DNA of 64,000 bases from Membranipora membranacea (Eukaryota; Bryozoa; Gymnolaemata; Cheilostomatida; Membraniporidae), in assembly GCA_914767715.1 (NCBI GenBank), contig OU612069.1, forward strand, positions 21,325,387-21,389,386, written 5' to 3'. The notes beneath the pieces were generated by a model. It did no database searches, was not told where the DNA came from, and saw nothing but the letters and a program-made list of their open reading frames with translations. The translations under genes were made by a program, and so were the position numbers. Shown piece by piece: positions 44,650 through 56,495 of this stretch (its first letter is position 1; the number at the start of each line of letters is the position of its first letter).

Positions 44650-47600
44650 AAGATTTATACCTAGCTAGGTTTGTGTGACCTATCTAATGTGAGCACCTGA
44701 GTGACTTGTATGGTTGGGACTCTGATGTTTTACATTATCTCTTCAAAGTTCTATCAGTTTTTAAACGCTCTCAACTTTCTCCATTTATGGGTCTTGTGTA
44801 GTATTTATGGTAATTTGTATGCTATTTATTATATAAAATTTAATACTTGTTTTATTTATAACAGTAGACATAGTATTTATTAAATTAGTTTGTATTGTAG
44901 ATTCATGATCTACATATTTATTCCATAAGATAGTATTTATTTATTGTTTATATGCTTCCAATGTGAAATCGAATGCCAAAGCTCCCCGTTCAAAGTGAAA
45001 TGTGATATTTCTGTATATAGTTTGGATGTTTACTTTTCAACTTATAGATGTGACAGAGATTGTTAGCTGTAGATCAACTGTATGTTGTTCTTTCTTTATT
45101 AATGTTAACTTGTGAACCACCGCATAGGTTATTTATCAACTTCCGTCCAGTTTGATTTAAATTTTTGATATTGTATATTTTCTTTTATGTCCTTAAAATA
45201 ATTGCTTTTTTTGCCAGCGTAGTGTTATTATTTATACTGAGGGTTTATCAGCCAATATGAGTTGAACCTTTACTGTAGGCTGGTACCCAGTTTGCTAGCT
45301 AACAGGCTAGAAAGTTTCATTGTTTGAAAACCGGTCTCTTGGTTGGTCACCCTATCTTGGCAAATATCAACTGGGAGTTTAGGAAGAAATTTTTTTTCGG
45401 TTAGACTGTAAGCGACTTATCTCATTTTCCTCACTGACTCCCAAACTCTTATTGTGGTTGCCATGTACTTATCATTGAACCGTCCACTTCAAGCTTTTAT
45501 AACTTATATGTAATTTGTTTATTTATTATTAATATTTATGTTTGTTCTGTTTGTGGTAGGTCTGTATTTATTACCATTTAAATGATAATGCGGCATTTTT
45601 TATTGTGAAAATATTGCGCCCTTCACATCTTTGTATTTCGTTACTATTATACCACTTCCTTTTGTATGCAGATTGCATTAGTCCTCATATTTTAATTGTT
45701 CACTACTTATTTACATCTAAGTTTTTACTAAACATAAACTATACTGTAATCAGCTATCCGTCCAAACCATGTACAAAGTCTTGAGTTGAAGATTTTATGT
45801 GATGTGTGATTATTTTACTTCTTTTCGATTTTGAGTGTCTTTTGAACAAACTTTTCTGTTTCTGAAGAGTGTGTTTGTGATTTCATTGACTCATTCTTGC
45901 TGTTTGATTTCTGTCTATCACTGGCCAACAATACAACTTGAATATTGAATCTATGTATCTTTAGTCAGCAGGCATTAGTACTCAAATCAGTGAAATCTGT
46001 GGAAACCCGAAATTAAATTGTAATTTGATGCATTAGGTTTTAGAACATGTTAAGTCTTGGAGCTGAATTTTTGTTTATTACCAAGTGCAATGATGATCAG
46101 TGTAAATTGGGGTATTCAGCAGGCTAACAAACATTCATTGGTATTCCTCATGAATGAGCATTAGCATACTCAGTACTCTTAGAGAATAGTGTAGGTCAGA
46201 ATGTAGAGGTCAGAGAAAGGAATATATTGGGATAGTCAGGCAGGAATTGACATCAACAAGTAGTTCACTCTTTGGTTTTCACTTATATGACGATTCCGAG
46301 GCGGGAAATTACGCCAAGTCCAAAACCCGGTAAAGTATTATACTCTAGGTCTAGCTAGATGCTGGTTATACCTGATATACCTGAATTAAGAGTATTCTCC
46401 CCTTGGCCCCCATCGGTTTACCAGTAGGACAGCTGCAGGAAAATTTGATCTTACTTGATCTAACTATACTCACTGGTCCCAATAATTTAATCTACTGGCT
46501 TTTTATTATTTTTGTGAATCTACCTAATATACAAATACTATAGTAAGCCAAGAGGCTAATAACAGATAGTGACCAGATGTACATATACCTCTCCATCATG
46601 GACATACCTGTTATCGGTTATGAAAACATCTCCGTTAAACACGTAAGCTAAAATCTGTCAACTCAGTTTGACTCGTAGTCAGGCCTGCATACGAAATGGG
46701 TGGGTGGGCCAAGGCGTACTGCATGTCTATGGTATCCTGTTGTGCAGCTACAGCCTATTTTTATTGGATTACAGCAGGTTCCCCATAATACAATGTTCAT
46801 TTATTTCTGATTCAGAGTAGGAGGTAGCTCAGTTGGTTAGAGCGCCTTCTATTTATCACCTTTTGGATAGAGACGGACTTGTGATTTAACCCACATTTAA
46901 ACCCACATCTTATCCATGATGTTATATGTGAGTGTCCTTTTTGTAGGGTAGCTGCCCGTTTTCCATGAGAGCGTGCAGGATACCATCGTAAATGGTGTAG
47001 AGCGTGACATTTATGAAAATACTGTCTAAAACATTCGCCTGATTATCAGAGGAACTTATATTTAACCTTTCATATGGCTCAAATAGGGTTTATTATGACC
47101 ATAGATCCATGTGGACATCTGTGTGTCTGAATAGGTCTAAATGCACTGTGACAACCCATTAGGCCTTATAAAATAACACAGAAGCTCGGGCAGAGGAGTA
47201 GGGTCACCATCCAACCCAAACCAGCGGCGATTAATGGGGATGGTTTACTTAGTATGGAGGATGGATTTTAAAGGCATGGTAATAAACAAACGTCAAACTA
47301 AATAGTCCTGATGAATACAATCTCTTATGAAGCAAACACATTTTTAGGGGTTTTGAAATATGAGTTGAAAACTCCGATTTTGCTTTAATTTAAATAATAT
47401 TTGGAATTCTCAGTGTGATCCAGCTGTATAGTTATAAAAAAACATTTGGATGTTTCGATGTATATACAACACAATCACCAGAATGCAGTTTACAGTGATT
47501 CTTTGTATAATGATATGCTCACAATTCGAAAATTCGGTATACTTCATCTGAAGAACCAGCAATTGCTTTCTAGGCTTTGGCCATTGGACCCATCGGTGAG

Positions 47601-48000
47601 ACTTACAAATCCCTAATACCCTCTACTGTTTATGCACAGGGTGTTGTATCGCCTTTGAAATGCCCTAAGCGACCGTATCTGCAAAACTCAAGATTTAAAT
47701 CCTTCCAGGTAAAGAGTTTATGTGTATTACATTATCATCTTCATCGATATATAATGGGTATATTTCTTTAGCCGGGTTGAGTGTTGGAAATAAACACAAA
47801 AAAAAGTATTTGTCAATGAACAATTCACATTTCAACATAGCCACAACAGAACTAAAAAAATATTTCATAATAATAATACAATCAAAAAGAGATAATAAAA
47901 TTATTATCAGATTTACCATATGTACATTAGCGCAGTCATATATATATATATATATATAGTCCTTTCATAGCTGTCCATTAGTCCAGTAGTTACAAACTTC
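44650..48000. other. Long AT-rich stretch without a recognisable gene, copy 2
   Basis: Matches copy 1 14,300-18,390. I see no exon. About 400 bases of copy 1 (around 17,085-17,485) are missing near 47,340, and a 70-base insertion lies near 46,000. Confidence 0.5.
46820..46900 (+). mobile_element. Internally deleted family 2 SINE, copy 2
   Basis: The head (GTAGGAGGTAGCTCAGTTGG) jumps from GAGCGCCTTCTA straight to the tail (TTTTGGATAGAGACGG), losing about 170 bases that are present at 16,440-16,610. Confidence 0.75.
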
Positions 48001-48006
48001 TCATAA

Positions 48007-48036
48007 TCAAATGGACATGTCTTCCTCTTCACTTCT
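48007..48036 (-). CDS. Tiny terminal exon of propeller gene (second pair), copy 2
   Basis: Acceptor TTTTGTAG is followed in phase 0 by RSEEEDMSI and TGA. A parallel exon at 50,492-50,515 reads RSKDEDM and TGA; in copy 1 (18,403) the first codon is TGA. The agreement of phase and sequence supports a real last exon. Confidence 0.4.
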   Translation of the reverse strand, partial: RSEEEDMSI

Positions 48037-48237
48037 CTACAAAATATTGATTTTTGTTATAGCATGTACAGCGAAATAACTCAATACGACAATACGACAG
48101 CTTATTACTCAGTCATCATTACGGCAATTTGAGGTGACAGGATAATTGAAGTATTGTAATAAATATTCCTAACTATCAGTAATATAAGAAACTACTCTTA
48201 TGTGTCGATGAATTATAAAATCATGAAGTTGTCTTAC

Positions 48238-48365
48238 TGTAGTGAGTTTGAATAAAGCAGCTCCATTATATCCACACACAGCCATCTTGTCTCCTCTCAC
48301 ACTCACATCGCATATACCAGCCACATCACTGAGTGCTGTATATGTGAGTTCTCTAATCAGTCCAC
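48238..48365 (-). CDS. Second propeller exon of the downstream pair, copy 2
   Basis: A 128-base exon, entry phase 1 and exit phase 0, encoding GGLIRELTYTALSDVAGICD, then VSVRGDKMAVCGYNGAALFK and LTT. It is the positional counterpart of 18,598-18,746 (same flanks). It follows a decayed main propeller exon (49,432-50,283), so it is probably not used, or is used only by exon skipping. Confidence 0.5.
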
Positions 48366-48599
48366 CTGTAGGACAAATTCAGTTCTATAAGTTAGTCACC
48401 CTTGTAAATAATAATATCGTAATTATGGATTATCGAGGCCATCCTACACAAACTAACAAGCTTTAATTTTGTAAATCAAGTGCTAAATATTACTGTACTA
48501 ATTTTAATTGATGGTGGGGCCTCAAAATATCTTAGCTCAAATTTAAATTTAGCAATTACATTACAGTGGTTCTTATTGGTGATACAGGGGAGATTTAAA

Positions 48600-49235
48600 G
48601 AGGTAGGAATCGAAGGGGGTGCACGGGGATTAATCATGTGAAGTGACAGGCAAGACCATTGGCTGATCAATGTAATTAGAGGCGGAGAATGGCCTTGGTC
48701 TCCGCCTCTAACAGCCAGTCCACGTTGCGTTCTCAAGTGGTCAAGTGTGTTATATAAGAAATTGTGATTCGCAGACACCCATAAATAAAGTTGAATAGAA
48801 GCTATGATATAGCTATTGTTGTGTTGGCTCATCACACTTGGGATTATAGGGTTTAATTACAACGGTCAATTTCAATCTTGACAACGGTATCTAGGCAACC
48901 TCTAAAACCATAAATCATAACGTCAAAATTGACCAATAAGAGCTCGTATATTTTGAAGCGGATGATTTGAAATCATCGGAACTGGGCAATTTCGTATGAC
49001 ATTAGTCATATTTTCACCACTTTCCAATGCCATTATTGGAATGAAAATTTATTGGGCATGTGTATCACACAATTCCGCATCAGCTTGTCTGATTCCCATT
49101 AAAAATAATTCACTGCTTCTCCTCTTAATTCCGAAAAAGCAGGAGGAATTTGAATGCTGCTAACCCCATTTGAATTTGATATGGCTGGGTGATCGCTTTA
49201 CATTGACTGGCCCTTATATACCGGTCGAGGGACTT
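48600..49235. mobile_element. Copy-2-specific insertion with LTR-like signals
   Basis: Copy 1 reads straight across this point (at about 18,930). The inserted 0.63 kb has a perfect 12-base inverted repeat (TAGAGGCGGAGA with TCTCCGCCTCTA, 48,679-48,712), a TATA-like TTATATAAG (about 48,750) and AATAAA (about 48,785), the order expected in a solo LTR. No convincing target duplication or TG...CA ends could be fixed, so the element type is uncertain. Confidence 0.4.
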
Positions 49236-49431
49236 TAAAAGGCAATCAGATTTATCTAACTTTCATCTTGTCAATGCCCAAAATATTTAAAATGCCATAA
49301 ATATTATATTAGATAATAAGACATGTTACAAGATTAATATAACTAACTCTCTCACTGTTATATAAATAATTTACTTAGTCTCCTCACACTACCTACCTGT
49401 GATGATCTGTATATATAAGTATATCACTTAC

Positions 49432-50283
49432 CTTGTGGTGAGATCTGGTATATCTTCTTCTCCTCAGTACGAGACACCACATAGATGAGACCAGACTGAT
49501 CAGATGTTATACCCTTAGGACAACTCAGACCTGTTCATCTCCACACAGGCTCATGTTTACCAGTCTGTAGCTTATACTTCCTCACCCAGGGGCGTATATT
49601 CTAAAAAATTTCACTCACTGACTTTTTAGAGATGAGCATAATGATCGGGCGCAGCCCGATCCACACGCCGTAGGCGTGGCGGGGAGGGTGTGGGAGGGGC
49701 GCTTAAGCGCCCTCCCACCACGGAAATTTTTGCATATCGGTAGCAAAATAGTGCAAGCAGAGAGGTATTTCAATAGCTCACTGAGCTGTTGGGTACTTTC
49801 AGAAAACAACTCAATAGCTGTAGAAGATTACGGTAAAAATGCTCCAGTTATAAAGCACCCATTTGAAAAAATGGGATTCGAACCCACAACAATCTGATTT
49901 TCAGTGATTATAAGGCAGACACTCTGCACACTGAGCTATTCAGCCATTCACGGAATTCCGTGGGCCGTGAGTGCTAATATACGCCACTGTCCTCACCTCT
50001 CCTCCCCACAAGCAGTCAGACACGAGTACACTGTCATCACCTGGTAGAATGTGTACTCCTATAGGATGACTCATATCACTGAGCTTGATGTCATACAGAT
50101 GACGCCCTGTGATGGTGTAGATCATCAGCTGTTTACTCTCTGTGTCTATATCTGCTATTATACTGTCTGATACAGAGAGGAGACTGCAGTTATATAAATT
50201 ATACTGATGAAGGAGAGTGTGCTGAGGATTACTCTCTGTACCGATGTATGTGCTGACTTTATCCTTATGCTCCACCTTGAGTG
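49432..50283 (-). pseudogene. Decayed main propeller exon of the downstream pair, copy 2
   Basis: Two pieces (49,998-50,283 and 49,432-49,586) are homologous to the propeller exon at 51,453-52,133. The 5' third is missing, a 403-base MITE splits it after GGEVR, and the TGT of WRCTGL is TGA. Surviving blades read ESKQLMIYTITGRHLYDIKL, DSVLVSD and GLIYVVSRTEE. Several variable positions match copy 1 rather than the intact copy 2 exon. Confidence 0.8.
49587..49989. mobile_element. hAT-type MITE with embedded tRNA-like segment
   Basis: The ends are inverted: CAGGGGCGTATATT on the left and AATATACGCCACTG on the right. The direct 8-bp repeat TCCTCACC flanks it exactly (49,579-49,586 and 49,990-49,997), as expected of the hAT superfamily. 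Inside, the minus strand at about 49,870-49,945 reads AATAGCTCAGTGTGCAGAG then GGGTTCGAATCCC, tRNA-like A and B boxes. There is no transposase frame. Confidence 0.9.
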
Positions 50284-50491
50284 CAGTTGGCAATGAAGAC
50301 AAAATATTGTTCATCAATAAAACTTTGACGTCACAATTTAGCAAAGCAGCATAAACAATAAGATTATATTATATTAATATAATTAAAATAAAAGTATAAT
50401 AACATTATTAGCTATCTGAGTCATGTAACCAAAGTCCTTTCTTTGCTGTCCATAAAAAGCAGTTGTATATGTATTAATGAGTAAAGGACCT

Positions 50492-50515
50492 TCACATGTC
50501 TTCATCTTTACTTCT
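50492..50515 (-). CDS. Tiny terminal exon of propeller gene (first pair), copy 2
   Basis: Acceptor TTTTTTTGTAG leads in phase 0 to RSKDEDM and TGA. It would end the copy 2 protein after the exon at 50,708-50,835. Confidence 0.4.
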   Translation of the reverse strand, partial: RSKDEDM

Positions 50516-50707
50516 CTACAAAAAATTATTTTACTTATATTATGTATATCAAAGTAATTCAGTACAGCATGTTTTGATTGACTCATCACTACATCAATTT
50601 GACCTGACAGCATATTTGGTGTTTTGTGATAAATATCTATAAATATCGATAATAAACTAAAATACTCATTTGTGTTGATGAATAACAAAATCATGAAATT
50701 GTCTTAC

Positions 50708-50835
50708 TGTAGTGAGTTTAAATAAAGCAGCTCCACTGTCTCCACACACAACCACCTTGTCTCCTCTCACACTCACATCAGACAAATAATCACAATCACT
50801 GAGTGCTGTATGTGTAAGTTTTCTAATCAGATTAC
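50708..50835 (-). CDS. Second propeller exon of the intact pair, copy 2
   Basis: A 128-base exon, entry phase 1 and exit phase 0 (acceptor CCGACAG, donor GTAAGA), encoding GNLIRKLTHTALSDCDYLSD, then VSVRGDKVVVCGDSGAALFK and LTT. It completes the propeller begun at 51,453-52,133. Confidence 0.68.
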
Positions 50836-51379
50836 CTGTCGGGTAAATTGATTTTTTTAACTCATCAACATAATAAATGTATCATAATTTGCAAGATGCC
50901 CTATATATGGGGGCATCCTAAAGCAACTAACAAGCACACATCATGTATGTCAGTATAACATGTCAAATATTTCAGCTTGAATTTGAATTCAGCATATACA
51001 TTACAGGTTCATGTTGGTGATATGATTTCAAATACGATATAAAATACAATGGATATTTAAAAGGCACAGTCCTATCTAATCATCTTATAATTGTCTAAAA
51101 TTTCAAAAATGCCATTAAACACTCAATGTTATATAATAATAATTGTATTTAGTCTCCACATATTACACACTTGTGGGGTTGTAAAAATATACATGATATG
51201 ATATGATATATCATACATATATCATTTATATACATAATTATTCTTGGTCTCCACATTTTTCACACTTGTGGTATTGTAAATATATATTTATATATATACA
51301 TGGTGCTCTAAATATATATTCAGAACACCAGAAGTGTGTTATATGTGGAGACTAATTATAATTATGTATAAAATGATAT

Positions 51380-51396
51380 TTGTATGATATATATAC

Positions 51397-51440
<44 letters not shown>
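51380..51440. repeat. (AT)n microsatellite
   Basis: About 25-30 AT dinucleotides lie directly beside the donor of the propeller exon at 51,453. More AT-rich palindromic sequence extends left to about 51,180, including near-inverted copies of TAGTCTCCACATATTACACA-like sequence. Confidence 0.9.
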
Positions 51441-51443
<3 letters not shown>

Positions 51444-51452
51444 ATCACTTAC

Positions 51453-52133
51453 CTTGTGGTGAGATCTGGTATATCTTCTCCTTAGTAAGAGGCACCACAT
51501 AGATGAGACCAGACTGATCTGATGTTATACCCTCAGGACAACTCAGACCTGTACATCTCCACACAGGCTCATGTTTACCAGGCTGTAGCTTGTACTTCCT
51601 CACCTCTCCTCCTACCCAGTCAGAAACGAGCACACTGTCACCACCTAGTAGAATGTGTACTCCCATAGAAACGGTCATATCTCTGAGGTCGATGTTATAC
51701 AGATGATCTCCTGTGATGGTGTAGATCATCAGCTGTTTACTCTCTACGTCTCTATCTGCTATTCTACTGTCTGATACAGAGAGGTGACTGTAGTAGTAAT
51801 CTGTATCATACTGATAAAGCAGAGTGTGCTGAGGATTACTCTCTGTACCGATGTATGTGCTGAATTTACGCTCATATGCCACATTAGTGATTAGTTTATC
51901 TCCTACAGAGTAAGCTGAGTGGACATCACCAGTGATGTTTATCTTCTTTATCAGCTTCAGGTCAGCACCAGATCTCACTTCTACTCCACCGTTAGTGGAA
52001 CAGAGTATATTATCTTCCTCTGTCCAGCTCACACCCTGACACATGTCCGAAGTCTTTTCATATTTGATAAGCTCTAGTGTTGTGGGTGGTTCAGTAGCAG
52101 ATGTGGTTGGGATGGTCTCCAGGTTCTCTGTAG
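51453..52133 (-). CDS. Main beta-propeller exon, intact, copy 2
   Basis: A 681-base phase 1-1 exon, six bases shorter than copy 1 (19,126-19,812), with the same borders. Conserved blade strings (GGVEVRSGADLKLIKKIN, YIGTESNPQHTLLYQYD, ESKQLMIYTITGDHLYNIDL, VRKYKLQPGKHEPVWRCTG) alternate with clusters that differ from copy 1, for example VAYERKFST against VKHEGKYGR and DMTVSMGVHILLGG against DIYHPVDVHILPDD. The intron just upstream (52,134-52,350) is almost identical to that of copy 1. Confidence 0.8.
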
Positions 52134-52660
52134 CTGTAATGAATTAAGTGTAAAAGTAACACTAAACTGACCTGGGAAATGAGCAGAATCTACAATAATG
52201 ATATGAATAAATATATCATAATTAATCATACTGGTATGGAATAATCCATGAAATATGCTTAATTAATTATTATTCAATCTAATAGTTTTTAGAACCATCA
52301 TGAATCAAAACGGAATAGTGAAAGCAATGTCAATTTCTAATAAAATGTTAGCAATATAAATAACGGAAGAAAGGGTGGCTTATTGATCATGCTGAGAAAT
52401 TTATTCAAATCACCTTACTTCATCAACCTACGGGGGCACTCAACCACTGGACGAGCATCAACTACAAAAGGCCTGTGCCACACGCAAGATGCTCCTGATA
52501 ATTGAAAATGAACATTTTCAAAGGATTTGGAGTTGTAACACCATTTCCCGACAATGGACAATTCCCATTAAAAGGCCATTTTTCATACAAATTTTACCAT
52601 GCAGAAGGCAAGAAATCATTTTACCTATTATACCCTGCATAATGAGAGCTGAATTCAAAC

Positions 52661-52870
52661 CTGATTTTTCCTTGTGTACCACCTCTGATTCCTGTTTCAG
52701 AGCTTTGCTCATATCGTAAGATCCAGTAGCATAAGGAATATTACTCCTCTCTGAGAAATCTTCTGTGTATTCCGGTTTTCCAAAAGAGTTCTTGAGTGAT
52801 TGTGCCTGTCTGTATGAAGCTTCTGCTCTCTCTAAATCTTTCTCATCCAAATATGTTGCCCCATCTGAAG
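52661..52870 (-). CDS. TPR-like exon, copy 2
   Basis: The counterpart of 20,343-20,552, 210 bases, phase 1-1. About five residues differ. It repeats the last TPR-like unit of the large exon. Confidence 0.78.
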
Positions 52871-53411
52871 CTGTAATAAATTTGGTATAGCACAAAAATC
52901 AAACTGGTGAATAATTCATAAAATTAAATAGTATTAATAGCCAAGAATCGCATAAATTTATTAAAATTGTGTTGTTTAAAGTTGCTCAATTTTTTAAACA
53001 AAGTAGGGTTTTTATCACCAGTAGATTATAACTTTGGCAATTTAGCATGAGAGGAAATTTAAATCAAAACTCAATTTTGAATGAAATGTTCAGTCTGTTG
53101 TAGGGTTATAGTGATGTTGATCACAATAGTATTTTTTTCCAGACGGCTTCATACTTTTAAGATAGCTCCACATGTTTGTTTGTGGTGAAGAAAAATGTGA
53201 GGTAAATACTCAAATTTCGAATGCTATATTCTGATTTCAAGTCTCCATTATACAGCTCAGGAAGTGGTATGAAAAGGGTAAAGTTATATCTCTGTGCATT
53301 TAATAAACTGCTAGCTTATGGATATGTTAATGTTTGATCAAACACCTTGTCACTTTTATCTATAAATGTCATGCTGTGGATCAATTCTATGAGCATAAAA
53401 AAGCACCTTAC

Positions 53412-56226
53412 CTCTTTTGCAGTGCGCATCCACAGCTGAATTCCTCTTCCGTCTCAGTGCTTCTGTTTCTTCGTGCATCTCATCTGCTTCCGACTTCAAA
53501 GCCTCACTCTCTTCTAAAGACCCAATAGCAGCAAGAACCTCACTTCTCTCAGAGAGAACATGTGCATATTCTGATTTTGATGTGTGACCAATATATTCCT
53601 TTAGATATGATTGAGCCTGTTTATATGCAGCATCTGCCTTCTTCATGTTTTTCTCTTTGGAGTACAACGCCCCATCAGCTCTGTAGACAGTTGCTGCTTC
53701 AACTTTACAGCCCTGCTTTACGAACACATCAGTAGCCTTAGCATAGTAACCATGGGTTGTATGAATGTTTTCTTCCCTTCTGCCTGTTATACCTCCCATC
53801 GCTTTGTAAAGTTTCCCATAATTATAATGTTGTTGGTCCGGGTAAACATCATTCATCTTTCTCTTGGTTTGTCTTAGCCATACTTCTGGGTCGTGGACTA
53901 TTTGATTATTGGCACCGTCAAGGTCTGTGGTATCGAGTATCTCATCTTCAGGTAATTGAGCAAGTGCCACCTCCTTCTCCTTCGTGTAGCAGGTTGCTTC
54001 ACTGAGAAGGATTTCACACTCCATTTGCTTTGCCTTATCCTCTTGGATTGGATGCTGATTGAGAAGTTTAAGTGCCTTCTGCAGATATTGTGGTGCATTA
54101 AACTTTTGGCCAACGTCCTGTAAGATGGTCACTTTTGTCACACAATCAAATTCGTCGTCAATCACCATTCGCAAACCTAGACGGCGTGCTTTAGTGTAAT
54201 ACGCCTGGGCTAACACTTCCTTTCCAGAGATATCGAAGATTTTTCCAATCTCATAAACGCAGTGAGCTATCTCTCTGGTTGGGTTACTGAGAAACTGCAG
54301 TCGATCTTCATCCCCACACTTCTCATACTCGCACATCAACTCATCAGATTCTGTCTTTCCTTCCGTTGCTGCATGTATCAGGAGGGCCCTGAGTGCGTTA
54401 AGAAGCATTGTGAGTGATTTCTCTCCATCCCTATATAGCTGCAGGCTAGCCAGTTCCATTTTGACCAAAGCTCTCTCTTTACCTAGGCCATCTACCAGCT
54501 TAGAAAATTTCTCAGCCTCCTCGTAAGTCTTCTCCGCATCTGCGAGGAGACCCATGCCTTCATAGCACCTAGCAAGTCCTCTGTAGATTTCCATTCTGAA
54601 GAGAGCTTTCCCTGAAACCCGCTGACTTCTCTCCTTGAGTAACACAAACAATGGTAAAGCCGTTTTGTATTCTCTCATTTGTAGATGGGATCTTGCTACA
54701 GCATTTCCAGCTGTGAGTTCTAAGTTAGAGAAATCCAAGTGTCTAGCTTCTCTTACTATGTATGACCAGTTACAGGAATAGAAGTTTGCTATTAGCGTCA
54801 CAATTTGCCCTCCACTGAACTCCCTTTGCATGAGCTCTTCTATTTGTAAGGCTGTCTCCGATTGTACCATAGGTGCGATGCCAGTCTGGAGAATCAATAT
54901 GCATTCACAAATTTCCAAGAACTCTTTGGTTGTCATTTGCCAAATATCTTCTGTACTGAAAAATAACTGACGGCTGGATTTTTCATAACCGTTGGCTATA
55001 TTTGTTTCCTCATTTGGTATCAACTGGAAATCACCTCTGCATGAACCCATGTGCAGATAACAACAGAGCCGAGAAAAACACGCACTTGCCAATGATGTCT
55101 GCAGGTATCTGCAGAAGGTTTGACCCGGCCATCCTTCTATAGCATTCCATGAGTCAGTGACAGGCTTCCCTAGAATTACTGAAAGAGCTAGAACCAAAAG
55201 TGATGGAAATCTATAGACAAGACTTTTGACATTCATAGAGAACCCGGTGATGTACTCATTGAAGTCAGGAGAAAACTCATACTTTGTTAAATCGCCAGCT
55301 AACATTTTAATGTTAGCATCCATCCTTATCTGGGGCATATGTCCATCTACTTGTTGTTTGCCAGCAACAAACTCTCCAAGCAATTTCTTTCCATTTCCTT
55401 GTGAAAATATGAGCTTTGTGAATGACAGCATTGCAGGGAGGTCACCCCTTGAGGCATCATCAGATGGATGATGAAGTATTTCTTGGTATACCGCCAACAG
55501 TTTTGAGGTAGTTGATAGAAAGACATTGGGACTGGTCTTGTTTCCTGTTGGAACATTTCCTGAAGTCTCTGTAATACCATCAATCTGACAACCTCTCATT
55601 CTACCATCAACAAACCAACCTTTCAACTCATCAATATCTAAGGAACTCAAATTTGTTTCTCGGAGGGATCCGAAAAAGAAATAAGTCATGACAGCGAGGC
55701 GCTCGAAGTACTTTTCATGAGTTGAATCATCTATGAGGAAAAGATATTCCACATCTGAGTAGGGGGTAGCTTCCCCTCTGCCAAGAGAACCAACCCCGAC
55801 TGCAGCAAAGCTACAAGGGGGATAATCTTCCATAGTTTCGATGGCCTTTCGTATCACACTACTTGCAAACTCCAACATCATACTGTTTGATTTCAAAGCT
55901 GCTTCTTTGCATACCTGGTACTCAGTGTAATCACCATTTTCCTGTTTGATTTTGTTCACTTGCTCCCCTAAGGTCTTTCTGATTGAAAGGAGTTTATCTT
56001 TCAGCTCTTCTACATCCTCATAGAACTTTTCCTTGGTACTCTTTCTGCGAGGGCCAAGATAATCCCTGATTGGATTCCAAGCCATGATGTTCCACGGATC
56101 TGTTGGTGAGGCGGAGAACTTTACTGCTGCCGAATTGTAGAGGGAGAATGCCTGAAACATAGCAAAACTGATTCTTTGAATAGGTGCATGCCTAATAGAT
56201 AGAACGAAATCCCTTGAACTGCTCAT
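53412..56226 (-). CDS. Nucleotidyltransferase plus TPR-like exon, copy 2
   Basis: The counterpart of 21,139-23,953, with ATG at 56,226 and donor GTAAGG. The GS-x10-D-x-E active-site string (GSLGRGEATPYSDVE) and CQIDGIT are unchanged, so catalytic potential is retained. About 35 of 938 residues differ, several clustered (SSRQLFFSTED, CECILILQTGIAPM, DEILDTTD, RRKRNS). There is no stop or frameshift anywhere in 2.8 kb. Substrate and partner are unknown. The frame is also open upstream of the ATG, as in copy 1. Confidence 0.88.
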
Positions 56227-56339
56227 CCCAAATATTTTTTGAACCTCTGGTTGCAGTTGTCTTGATTTACATGTTAATCAAAGCAGTTATTTACAGTGCA
56301 CCTTAAAAAGTAAAATGGAAATGTAATCTAATATCAGAC

Positions 56340-56495
56340 CTTGAGAGCATCTTTCCAATCTCTACTATTAGCAAAACGCTCCTCATATGTCTCAGCTAAA
56401 TCTTTGAGATAAGGCTCCTGTGACTTGAACCCCTTTATGCCATTCTTCATATATGACTGCTGGAAACTTGTCCTTTTATCATCCAATTCTATTGC
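56340..56495 (-). CDS. Small upstream exon, TPR-like helix, copy 2
   Basis: The counterpart of 24,067-24,222, 156 bases, phase 0-0, with two residue changes (A-I-E-L-D-D start and S-Q-E-P-Y preceded by F-K). The weak donor AAG/GTCTGA is conserved. Confidence 0.5.

Noticed and set aside
48441-48835. 119-codon minus-strand frame within the private insertion
   Set aside because: It covers the hairpin and LTR-like signals, has no recognisable protein features and is absent from copy 1.
49870-49945. Possible tRNA-Ile(UAU) gene on the minus strand
   Set aside because: A CTTATAA loop is present, but the anticodon stem does not pair well and the segment lies inside a hAT-type MITE.
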